Assembly (NCBI RefSeq): GCF_000980885.2
Contig: NZ_LBDA02000081.1
Coordinates: 1-37,624, forward strand
From: Streptomyces malaysiense
Lineage (GTDB): Bacteria > Actinomycetota > Actinomycetes > Streptomycetales > Streptomycetaceae
Direction of reading: 5' to 3'
DNA: 37,624 nt
How positions within the stretch are numbered: the first letter of the stretch is position 1; every line of letters starts with the position of its first letter. The notes beneath the pieces were generated by a model. That model made no database searches. It was given only the letters and a program-made list of their open reading frames with translations, and had not been told where the DNA came from. This document shows positions 15,892 to 22,069 of the stretch, piece by piece. Position numbers and translations under genes: made by a program.

Positions 15892-16392
15892 GTGGCTCAG
15901 CGGACAACCGACGACCACCCCAAAGCCCTCAAGCCCGCCCTCGAATCCATGACCCTGCTGGTCGCCGCCGTCATCGTCCACGACAAGGCCACCAACCGCG
16001 TCGTCCTCCTCCAGCGCAGCCAGAACGCCAAGTTCGCCCAGGGCATGTGGGACCTCCCGGTCGGCAAGAGCGAACCCGGTGAGCCGATTACCGAGACCGC
16101 CGTACGCGAGCTGTACGAGGAGACCGGCCTGACCGTGAAGCCGGAGGCCCTGAAGGTCGCCCACGTCATCCATGGCGCTTGGGGCGTCGAAGCTCCCAAC
16201 GGCTTCCTCACGGTGGTCTTCGCCGCGCACGACTGGACCGGCGAACCGGAGAACCGCGAACCTCGCAAGCACGCTCAGGTCTGCTGGGTCGATGCCGATG
16301 CCATCCCAGAGGAGTTCGTGGACACAACCGCGAGCGCCCTCCACCGGTATCTGAGTGGTGGCACTCAGGTTTCGCTTGACGGATGGAGGTAG
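15892..16392 (+). CDS. NUDIX hydrolase
   Basis: This 166-residue protein starts at GTG with GAAGGG upstream and follows the HTH-TPR regulator by 35 bases, probably in one transcript. The complete Nudix box lies at residues 58-80: Gly58, then Glu64 and the REL-x-EE-x-GL signature (RELYEETGL). NUDIX enzymes hydrolyse nucleoside diphosphates linked to another group. The flanking QRSQNAKFAQGMWDLP is typical of the MutT/ADP-ribose pyrophosphatase type. The first 20 residues are a short polar extension. Its role in the island is unclear; it may process a nucleotide intermediate or detoxify a by-product of the divergent operon. Confidence 0.88.
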   Translation: MAQRTTDDHPKALKPALESMTLLVAAVIVHDKATNRVVLLQRSQNAKFAQGMWDLPVGKSEPGEPITETAVRELYEETGLTVKPEALKVAHVIHGAWGVEAPNGFLTVVFAAHDWTGEPENREPRKHAQVCWVDADAIPEEFVDTTASALHRYLSGGTQVSLDGWR

Positions 16393-16486
16393 TCGCCGAC
16401 TGCTGGACGGACGTTGTCACCAAGGCGGACCGGAGCCGTCTGTCGCGCAACAGCCGTCCTGATCACCGGTGCGGGGCTCCTACAAG

Positions 16487-16957
16487 CTAGCCCTGGGGGC
16501 GCATGCCCATGCGCTCAGCGGCGCGGATGAGCCGCTGCTCCAGTTCCTCACGGGTAGTAAGGATCAGCCCGTGCTGGGACATGGTGTAAGCCCAAGGGCC
16601 TGGGGTTCCCGTCAGCTCGCGAATGTCAGGCAGGAGGCCGTTGAAGATCCTCAACTGGTCGACGGTCCGGAGGTTGTTATTCGCGTACACGAGATACCGA
16701 GCACGGTGCTTGAGGACTGCGGCGATCTCTGTGGGGCGCGAGCTCGAAAGGATCTTCTTGTCGGCTCCGACGCAGATCCGCCCTTCTGCCGCTGTCTCTG
16801 CCAGCCATGTCTCGTCTCCGACATTCTCGGCGGCCCTAACGCCGTACCTCTCGCCGATGGACACCGTGTCGGGGCACAGGCGCTTCACTCCCTTGACGAA
16901 GTCGTCGCCGTTGGTGCTGCGGTCCAGGAACAGCCGCAGCGGTGGCAGACCCCTCAT
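16487..16957 (-). CDS. PIN-like toxin (VapC45-like)
   Basis: This 156-residue protein overlaps the stop of the upstream DUF433 gene by four bases (ATGA). It begins PLRLFLDRSTNGDDFVKGVK, a strand with an Asp as in PIN-like folds, and has a central acidic patch (ENVGDETWLAETAAEG) and the strand-plus-Asp CVGADKKIL. The arrangement fits the VapC45/PIN-like group of RNase toxins paired with DUF433 antitoxins. Such toxins cleave RNA when the antitoxin is lost. The catalytic acids are candidates only, read from spacing. The pair probably stabilises the element, sitting about 1.1 kb from its right end. Confidence 0.65.
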   Translation of the reverse strand: MRGLPPLRLFLDRSTNGDDFVKGVKRLCPDTVSIGERYGVRAAENVGDETWLAETAAEGRICVGADKKILSSSRPTEIAAVLKHRARYLVYANNNLRTVDQLRIFNGLLPDIRELTGTPGPWAYTMSQHGLILTTREELEQRLIRAAERMGMRPQG

Positions 16958-17703
16958 CCGGCGAGATGGAGGTAGTAGTCGACCTCGGCGACCTGGTCCT
17001 CGGGCAGTCCTTGCGCCGCAGCCGCCTCTTCGCAGGGGACGCCCTCAGTGAGCGCATCCTCGATCAGGGACAGCGGGGTGCCGTTGTGGACGAAATAGGG
17101 TTGCCCGAAGTTGACGTCCGGTTTCACCGCGATGTCCGCGACCTCCCAACCAGGCAGTAGGACTCGGTTGGCGTAGCCGGCCACTCCGTCGGAGTCGTAG
17201 CTGATCTGCTTCATGTACCGCTCGACAACCTCGCGGAACACGTACTGCCCGTTGCGGAGGACGATGACCTTGCGAGGCTCGATGCGCTCTTCGCCGTCGA
17301 GGTGGTCGCTGACTTCGTAGAGCAGTTCTGCCCCGTCTGTGTAGAGACGCCTGGATGCCAGTGCATGTTCGACACCCAGTTCTTCGCGGACCAGTTCCAG
17401 CGCCGGGCGGATCTTCTGCATGGGCACGTTGGCTGCCCTCAATGCGGAGAGGAACATGCCCTCAGCGAGCCCGATGAATGGAACGGACGCACCACTTCGT
17501 GGGTTGCCTAGAGAAGTGATCAGGGGGTCACCGATGACATCCGGGCGATCGGGGAAGTGGTTCCGATAGCCGCGCGCCCATGATCGGAACGTTGAGGAAG
17601 GAGTGCGCAGGTATCGGGCTGCTGCTTCCTGGGTATACAGCGGCACCGTGAACCGCGTGTCCGCGTCAAGGAATGCGCTGATCAGCAAGTCGATGTCCGC
17701 CAT
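16954..17703 (-). CDS. DUF433 antitoxin (VapB45-like) with N-terminal HTH
   Basis: This 249-residue protein starts at ATG 17703 with AGGAGGT five bases upstream, the strongest binding site in the region. Residues 15-60 look like a winged helix-turn-helix (YTQEAAARYLRTPSSTFRSW). The C-terminal 50 residues are the DUF433 domain, a second helix-turn-helix: GQPYFVHNGTPLSLIEDAL then GVPCEEAAAAQGLPEDQVAE. DUF433 proteins are commonly antitoxins of PIN-like toxins. It would bind the toxin and its own promoter. An in-frame start at 17787 exists but has no binding site. The two genes look less GC-rich than the flanking chromosomal genes, which fits recent acquisition. Confidence 0.72.
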   Translation of the reverse strand: MADIDLLISAFLDADTRFTVPLYTQEAAARYLRTPSSTFRSWARGYRNHFPDRPDVIGDPLITSLGNPRSGASVPFIGLAEGMFLSALRAANVPMQKIRPALELVREELGVEHALASRRLYTDGAELLYEVSDHLDGEERIEPRKVIVLRNGQYVFREVVERYMKQISYDSDGVAGYANRVLLPGWEVADIAVKPDVNFGQPYFVHNGTPLSLIEDALTEGVPCEEAAAAQGLPEDQVAEVDYYLHLAG

Positions 17704-18021
17704 GATCCACCTCCTCTCCGGCTCCACCACTAGTCTGCCCGTTGAGAAGCGACCAGACAGCGTTGGCACACTAGCTGAGAAGGACACGTCCGGGGGAGGC
17801 CATAGGTACCCCCTGCAGTGTCCGCATCAGAACCTCGGTGAAAACGGGGCGGCAAGCAAGAAGAGGGGCTGGTCAGCGGAGCTTCTTGCGTGAGCGATGC
17901 GTGAGCGGACGGCGCGGCACGAGCCGTCACGAGGTGCACCGCGCATCACACCGCACATGCTCTGACCAGGTGGTTCCAGACACCGAAGCAGCGTCCGGAA
18001 CCACCCGGCACACCCCGACCA
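17704..18021. other. Gene-free stretch before the right attachment site
   Basis: I see no convincing gene here. It holds a perfect tandem repeat, TGCGTGAGCG at 17887-17896 and 17898-17907 (11-base period), and an inverted repeat GGTGGTTCC 17969-17977 / GGAACCACC 17997-18005 ending 16 bases before the tRNA-like fragment. Repeats at this position are where integrase arm sites and excisionase sites usually lie. Confidence 0.45.
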
Positions 18022-18066
18022 GGACTTTTAATCCATTGGTTGTGGGTTCGAGTCCCACAGGGCCTA
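18022..18066 (+). other. Right attachment site: truncated tRNA-Lys(TTT)-like 3' end
   Basis: The sequence GGACTTTTAATCC gives an anticodon loop CTTTTAA with only three of five stem pairs. It is followed by a complete T arm (GTGGG-TTCGAGT-CCCAC) and an acceptor strand AGGGCCT plus A. The 5' half of a tRNA is absent, so this is the duplicated 3' end left by integration into a tRNA gene, not a functional tRNA. The intact gene should be on the same strand, left of the window. Amino acid identity rests on the loop alone. Confidence 0.72.
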
Positions 18067-18073
18067 CGGGATC

Positions 18074-18106
18074 GCCCCCAGCTCAGAGGTAGTTCGAGCT
18101 GGGGGC
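18074..18106 (+). terminator. Terminator after the right att tRNA fragment
   Basis: GCCCCCAGCTC and GAGCTGGGGGC form an 11-bp stem around an 11-base loop, followed by TTGT. The same hairpin, with a few changes, follows the second tRNA fragment at 19585-19617. Confidence 0.7.
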
Positions 18107-18135
18107 TTGTCCGTTCCGGGTAGGTTCCATGATCG

Positions 18136-18304
18136 CTAGTGCCGCAACAGGCAACGCCCGCCCCGTCACGACGCCCTGCACGCACTCTCGCCGCACCGGC
18201 CGAAAGCCCGAGTACGTCCAGTACGAGGGCTTCCGTCCGGCACGCCGAGAGCACGCACCGGACGCCGCTCCTTGACGGGCGAACGTTGCCTGCCGCGGCA
18301 CTAG
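18136..18304. mobile_element. 169-bp imperfect palindrome bounded by CTAG, probable MITE
   Basis: The outer arms are CTAGTGCCGCAACAGGCAAC and, on the other strand, CTAGTGCCGCGGCAGGCAAC. Inner segments also match with gaps (CGCCCG with CGCCCG, CTCTCG with CTCTCG, AAGCCC with AAGCCC). The centre reads GAGTACGTCCAGTACGAG. It encodes nothing convincing. CTAG at both ends fits insertion into a CTAG target, the site type used by IS701-family transposases common in streptomycetes. Confidence 0.6.
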
Positions 18305-18646
18305 CTCAGTCGAAGCTCAACCGAGTCGCGGACGATGACGGCAGACATGCGATGGCCCCAGCCGGGTCGGGGGGCCCAGCCGGGGCCATCTGCCCCCCCC
18401 AGGGTCGAGCAGAGCGCGGTAGGCGCGGCCGGCGGAGCCGTCCTCTTCTGCGGCATGTCGATCGGGTTCGAAGACGTGACGGCGGGCCTACCCCGGATAG
18501 GGCGGGCGCCGCTCGGCGAGACGGTCACGTTCGTCGACGGCCACTGACGCCGTCCCTCGTCGCTCGATCGGCGAGCCGTTTCGTGCTGCGTCCACATAGT
18601 CGTTCATATGCCATATTGCGCACGTGATCCCCACGAAAGGCATGTC
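18305..18646. other. Gene-free or decayed stretch after the palindrome
   Basis: No intact gene is supported. Short open frames on both strands end at or near the palindrome (for example a minus-strand frame ending RDSVELRLS at its CTAG stop). They lack a plausible start and family resemblance and may be remains of a disrupted gene. The last 12 bases carry GAAAGG, the ribosome binding site for the next gene. Confidence 0.4.
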
Positions 18647-19375
18647 ATGAAGATCGCAGTCATCGGCGGTACCGGACTGATCGGATCGCAGGTCGTCGAG
18701 AACCTGAACGCCGCCGGACACGAGGCGGTACCGCACTCGAAGTCCACCGGAGTCGACATCATCAGCGGTCAGGGACTGGACGAGGCGGTGGCAGGAGCCG
18801 ACGTCGTCGTCAACCTGACGAACTCTCCGACCTTCGACGAAGCCTCCCTGGCCTTCTTCCGGACCTCGATGGACAACCTCCTGGCGGCGGCCCGCAAGGG
18901 CGGCGTCGGCCACTTCGTCATCCTCTCGATCGTCGGCGTGGAACAAGTACCGGAGCTGGACTACTACCGGGCCAAGGCGCTCCAGGAGCAGCTTCTCGCG
19001 GCCGGGACGATCCCCTACTCGATCGTCCGGGCCACACAGTTCATGGAGTTCATGGACGCCGCCATGTCCTGGACCGCCGACGCCGACACCGTCCGGCTGC
19101 CCGCCACGCCCGTCCAGCCCATCGCCTCCGAAGACGTGGCCGCCGCGGTCGCGGAGGTCGCCGCCGGTGCCCCGCTGAACGGCATCCGCGACATCGCCGG
19201 CCCCGAGATCTTCAACCTGGACGAGCTGGGCCGGATCACCCTGTCCCACAAGGGCGATAACCGCACCGTCGTCACCGACCCCACCGCCGGCATGTTCGCC
19301 GTCGTCAAGGGCGACGTCCTCACCGACAAGAAAGCCCACCTCGCTCCCACCCGCTACACCGACTGGCTCTCCTGA
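18647..19375 (+). CDS. NmrA-like NAD(P)-binding oxidoreductase
   Basis: This 242-residue protein starts at ATG with GAAAGG six bases upstream. The N-terminal MKIAVIGGTGLIGSQVV is the atypical-SDR dinucleotide fold (GGTGLIG). Later segments (GADVVVNLTNS, GVGHFVILSIVGVEQ, YYRAKALQEQLLAAG with Tyr/Lys, SIVRATQFMEF) match NAD(P)H-binding proteins of the NmrA/HSCARG and SDR_a5-like group. It lies alone between two att remnants, transcribed towards the chromosome. Such proteins reduce small carbonyl compounds or sense NADPH. The substrate cannot be told. Confidence 0.83.
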   Translation: MKIAVIGGTGLIGSQVVENLNAAGHEAVPHSKSTGVDIISGQGLDEAVAGADVVVNLTNSPTFDEASLAFFRTSMDNLLAAARKGGVGHFVILSIVGVEQVPELDYYRAKALQEQLLAAGTIPYSIVRATQFMEFMDAAMSWTADADTVRLPATPVQPIASEDVAAAVAEVAAGAPLNGIRDIAGPEIFNLDELGRITLSHKGDNRTVVTDPTAGMFAVVKGDVLTDKKAHLAPTRYTDWLS

Positions 19376-19540
19376 CATCCCCCGCCTTCTGCGCGTCCTG
19401 TCCCGGCCCGCCAGTCCGTATCGGCGGCGACGCCGGTTTCCCGACCTGAGCGCGAGTTCGTACCCCCCCGACGTCCAGCTGGTCGGCAGACCCTTCTGTG
19501 TGAGCGATGAGCGACCCACCACACCTCCACCGAGACCTAC

Positions 19541-19576
19541 AATCCAGTGGTTGTGGGTTCGATTCCCACAGGGCAT
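19541..19576 (+). other. Second, diverged tRNA 3'-end fragment (older att site)
   Basis: It matches 18030-18066 with three differences: AATCCAGTGG, T arm GTGGGTTCGATTCCCAC, then AGGGCATA. The anticodon loop part is not conserved. The similarity continues through the terminator to about 19619. A partial GTGAGCGATGAGCGA at 19500-19514 recalls the tandem repeat near the first site. This copy adjoins the chromosomal FMN reductase gene and probably marks the original insertion point. Confidence 0.6.
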
Positions 19577-19584
19577 ACGGAATC

Positions 19585-19617
19585 GCCCCCGGCTCAGGAG
19601 CAGTTCGAGCTGGGGGC
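19585..19617 (+). terminator. Terminator after the second tRNA fragment
   Basis: GCCCCCGGCTC and GAGCTGGGGGC pair with one G-T, around an 11-base loop. It corresponds to the native tRNA terminator, duplicated at 18074-18106. Confidence 0.65.
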
Positions 19618-19644
19618 TTCATTCGTTCTTCAGGGGGTTCGGCG

Positions 19645-20181
19645 ATGATTCTGCTGCTGTCCGGGAGCCTGCGGGCCGGGTCCACCAACGAGGCGCTGCT
19701 GCTGACGGCGCGGGCGGTGGCGGCGGAGGCGGGGGTACGGACCCTCGTGTACGACGGGCTGGGGCGGCTTCCGCACTTCAATCCCGATGACGACCGGGAA
19801 CCGCTGCCGCCCGCCGTGACCGGGCTGCGGGCGGCGATCGACGCGGCGGACGGGGTGCTGATCTGCACGCCGGAGTACGCCGGGAGCCTGCCGGGCGCGT
19901 TCAAGAACCTGCTGGACTGGACGGTCGGCGGGACCGAGATCTGCGACAAGCCGGTCGCCTGGGTCAATGTGGCGGCGCCGGGGCGCGGACGGGGCGCGGA
20001 GGCCACCTTGCGGACGGTGCTCGGGTACACCGGGGCGGCCGTGGTGGAGGCGGCCTGTGTGCGGGTGCCGATGGTGCGCGGCGACGTGGGGGAGGACGGG
20101 GCCGTCGCCGACCCGGAGATCCGCCGGCGGGTCGGCGACGTGCTGGGCCTGCTGGTGGCGGCCGGGGCGGGGGCGGCGTGA
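19645..20181 (+). CDS. NADPH-dependent FMN reductase
   Basis: This 178-residue flavodoxin-fold protein starts at ATG 19645. The phosphate-binding loop is SGSLRAGSTNEALL (about 6-19), and the flavin-contact segment is ICTPEYAGSLPGAFKNLLDW, both diagnostic of the NADPH-dependent FMN reductase/azoreductase family. The cytosolic enzyme reduces FMN or quinone-type substrates with NAD(P)H. The gene ends in a four-base overlap with the leucine-rich-repeat gene. It is the first clearly chromosomal gene right of the integration site. Confidence 0.9.
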   Translation: MILLLSGSLRAGSTNEALLLTARAVAAEAGVRTLVYDGLGRLPHFNPDDDREPLPPAVTGLRAAIDAADGVLICTPEYAGSLPGAFKNLLDWTVGGTEICDKPVAWVNVAAPGRGRGAEATLRTVLGYTGAAVVEAACVRVPMVRGDVGEDGAVADPEIRRRVGDVLGLLVAAGAGAA

Positions 20182-20909
20182 CGCCGGATTCCGCGCGGGT
20201 GCTGGATCTCTGGCGGCGGCGGCTGGGCCAGGTGCCCGAGTCGGTCTGGGAGCGCGCCGGGCTCCAGGTGCTCGTCCTCGCGGACAACGGGCTCACCACG
20301 CTGCCGGGCCGTATCGGGCGGCTGCGGGAGCTGCGGACCCTGGACCTCGGGCACAACCGGCTCACCTCGGTGCCCCCGGAGATCGGGGAGCTGGCCGGAC
20401 TCGACGGCTTCCTCTACCTGCACGACAACGCGCTCAGCGAGCTGCCGGAGGCGCTGGGGAAGCTGACCCGGCTGCGATACCTGAACGTCGGGGAGAACGC
20501 CCTCGCGGCCCTGCCCGAGAGCATCGGCCGGATGGCCGGGCTCGTCGAACTGCGGGCGCGGCACAACCGGTTGACCGCGCTGCCCGACGGCATCGGGGAC
20601 CTCGGCGGCCTCCGCGAGCTCTGGCTGCGGGGCAACGAGCTGGCGGGTCTGCCCGCGTCCGTGGCGGCCCTGCGCGAGCTGCGCCACCTCGAACTGCGGG
20701 AGAACGCGCTGACCGAGCTGCCGCCGTGCCTCGCCGGCCTGCCCATGCTGCGGCAGCTGGACGTGCGCGGCAACCGGCTCACCCGGCTGCCCGACTGGCT
20801 CCTGGACCTGCCCGCACTGGAGAAACTGGACCTGCGCTGGAACGACTGCCCCCGGACGTCACCCCTGACGGCGGAGCTGGAGCGACGGGGCTGCGTCGTC
20901 CTGCTGTGA
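20178..20909 (+). CDS. Leucine-rich-repeat protein
   Basis: This 243-residue protein starts at GTG overlapping the previous stop by four bases. Nearly all of it is made of about eight 23-residue leucine-rich repeats of the pattern LxxLxLxxNxLxxLPxxIG (for example LRTLDLGHNRLTSVPPEIG and LRYLNVGENALAALPESIG). There is no signal peptide, so it should be a cytosolic solenoid that binds other proteins. The repeats are of the bacterial Ras-group or plant-like type. Coupling to the FMN reductase suggests co-expression but gives no clear function. Confidence 0.88.
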   Translation: MTPDSARVLDLWRRRLGQVPESVWERAGLQVLVLADNGLTTLPGRIGRLRELRTLDLGHNRLTSVPPEIGELAGLDGFLYLHDNALSELPEALGKLTRLRYLNVGENALAALPESIGRMAGLVELRARHNRLTALPDGIGDLGGLRELWLRGNELAGLPASVAALRELRHLELRENALTELPPCLAGLPMLRQLDVRGNRLTRLPDWLLDLPALEKLDLRWNDCPRTSPLTAELERRGCVVLL

Positions 20910-20943
20910 GCGGGCCCGCGGTGTCCGGGCCCGCGACGACCGC

Positions 20944-20966
20944 GCCCGCCGGTGTTCCCGGCGGGC
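20944..20966. terminator. Hairpin between convergent genes
   Basis: GCCCGCCGG and CCGGCGGGC form nine perfect pairs around TGTTC. It lies between the 3' ends of the leucine-rich-repeat gene and the minus-strand DUF2637 gene. Confidence 0.6.
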
Positions 20967-20974
20967 CGGCGTGC

Positions 20975-21628
20975 TCACCTGACGGCGTACGTCCCCTGCG
21001 CCTTGGGATTGCGGCGGCTGTGCGCGGCATGCCGGGGGCGGGTCACCTTGGAGGAGACCTGGCCGACGATCTCCCAGAAACACACCAGGGCGGTGATCGG
21101 CGGAATTCCGAAGATGATCAGGGAGAGCGGGGAATGCGCCGCCTGGCAGACGCACAGGGCGACGGCCAATGCGGAGGCGCCCAGCAGCACACCCCACGAT
21201 CTCCTGGCACTTCGATTCTGTACCGTCGCCCGCAGGATGGACAACGCCGCAACGAGCCAGGGCCCGTACACCGTCAACGGCCACCACTGCGCGAGGCGCA
21301 TCGGCAGTACGGAAGAAGCGGTGGCGCGGAGTTGGGCGTAGGAATAGGAGAAGGACCAGCCCAGCATGCACAGTGCGCACACCGAGATGGTGGCGATCAG
21401 CAGCGTGACGGGCGCGGCGCGCTGATCGGCACGCAGCAGTCCGGGCTCGGTACGGATGCGCCGGCGGGTCTTCCGGTGGCTGGACCTGCCGTGCGGCGGG
21501 GCCGGGTCGGGATTCGCGGCGGACGCGCCGGACAGCATCTGGGCCAGTTCTTCGACCGGGTCCCACTGCATCTGTAGCGTGCTGAACTCATAGTCACACA
21601 AGCGGTCTTCATCGTGAATCCTGTCCAT
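20975..21628 (-). CDS. DUF2637 membrane protein (chromosomal)
   Basis: This 217-residue protein starts at ATG 21628, with AGGA eight bases upstream. An N-terminal acidic segment (MDRIHDEDRLCDYEFSTLQM) is followed by a basic stretch (RKTRRRIRTEPG) and four hydrophobic segments (around VTLLIATISVCALCMLGWSF, WWPLTVYGPWLVAALSILRA, SWGVLLGASALAVALCVC and LSLIIFGIPPITALVCFWEI). The tail is basic. It belongs to the same broad family as the element-borne protein at 7715-8512 but with a different N-terminus, and is a common streptomycete chromosomal protein. The 57-codon gene upstream is probably co-transcribed. The function is not known. Confidence 0.75.
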   Translation of the reverse strand: MDRIHDEDRLCDYEFSTLQMQWDPVEELAQMLSGASAANPDPAPPHGRSSHRKTRRRIRTEPGLLRADQRAAPVTLLIATISVCALCMLGWSFSYSYAQLRATASSVLPMRLAQWWPLTVYGPWLVAALSILRATVQNRSARRSWGVLLGASALAVALCVCQAAHSPLSLIIFGIPPITALVCFWEIVGQVSSKVTRPRHAAHSRRNPKAQGTYAVR

Positions 21629-21638
21629 CGGCTGGGTC

Positions 21639-21812
21639 CTAGAGCCTCACCATCGCCCGCAGGTACTCACTCTCCAGCTGGCGGATTCTCTTCAGGAAAT
21701 CGTCGAGAAGATCTGAACAGCCGTCGGTGAACACCTCGCCTTCCTTGCCTTCCAGCCGGAATGTGACCGGCGAGTGGAGATTCAGCGCTGTGCGTCTCTC
21801 AGTGCGTGCCAC
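21639..21812 (-). CDS. Small protein of 57 residues upstream of DUF2637 gene
   Basis: A GTG-initiated frame reads VARTERRTALNLHSP, then TFRLEGKEGEVFTDG, and ends FLKRIRQLESEYLRAMVRL. It stops 10 bases before the DUF2637 start, on the same strand. The C-terminal half is a predicted amphipathic helix. The ribosome binding site is weak (AAAGG about 15 bases upstream), so the call rests on codon pattern and spacing. I do not recognise the family. Confidence 0.5.
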   Translation of the reverse strand: MARTERRTALNLHSPVTFRLEGKEGEVFTDGCSDLLDDFLKRIRQLESEYLRAMVRL

Positions 21813-22001
21813 GGTCAGCTAACGAGCCTTTCGGGAGGTGGGGGTGTGGGGCATTCGGGTGCTTCTGTAGCCCGAAAGCGGGGTTCGGCGGTCCTATGAC
21901 AGCAACTGGCGAAAATACGAATGCCGTCTCCGCGGGCCATGGAACGCGGTGGCGTCCCGCATCCCGGGCCGTCGACGGGCCGGGACCGGGGAGGAGCACG
22001 A

Positions 22002-22029
22002 GTGCTTTCCGTCCCGGTGATGGCGTACA
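22002..22029 (+). repeat. 28-bp repeat, copy 1, upstream of the RibD-like gene
   Basis: GTGCTTTCC-GT-CCCGGTGATGGCGTACA. It recurs at 23257-23284 directly upstream of tRNA-fMet with two changed bases. The end TACA could be part of a -10 element, so the block may be a duplicated promoter. It lies 41 bases before the RibD-like start. Confidence 0.55.
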
Positions 22030-22069
22030 CCTGCCGGGCCGGCCGGCGCGGGGCCGCACACTGGAGCCG

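Larger units (their letters stand above)
1..18066. mobile_element. Integrative mobilizable element at a tRNA 3' end (left end outside window)
   Basis: The stretch has an integration module (integrase, HTH repressor, excisionase-like gene), a DUF3631 replication-type ATPase, a DUF2637 membrane protein, MobC and a relaxase. It ends on the right in a truncated tRNA-Lys-like 3' end. The order int-xis-replication-transfer is that of actinobacterial elements such as pSAM2, but transfer here is by MobC/relaxase and no FtsK/TraB gene is seen. No matching att copy occurs near 3031-3157, so the NYN-NACHT genes left of int probably belong to the element, and the intact tRNA should lie left of base 1. 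The NYN-NACHT and toxin-antitoxin regions look less GC-rich than the chromosomal genes. The extent to base 1 is inferred. Confidence 0.7.
18067..19576. mobile_element. Accreted remnant between two tRNA-derived att copies
   Basis: This 1.5-kb segment lies between the tRNA 3'-end copies at 18022-18066 and 19541-19576. Its contents are the terminator copy, a MITE-like palindrome, a short stretch of decayed DNA and one oxidoreductase gene. It looks like the residue of an older insertion at the same tRNA, now without integrase. A small deletion derivative, or a chromosomal gene displaced by successive insertions, would look the same. Confidence 0.45.

Noticed and set aside
18022..18066. A functional tRNA-Lys gene at the right junction
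   Set aside because: The D arm, 5' acceptor strand and two anticodon-stem pairs are missing, so it is only the 3' part left by integration.
18335..18547. A 70-codon plus-strand frame ending ETVTFVDGH in the accreted segment
   Set aside because: It shows some protein-like codon pattern but no start signal or family; it is at most a gene remnant, noted within the decayed stretch.
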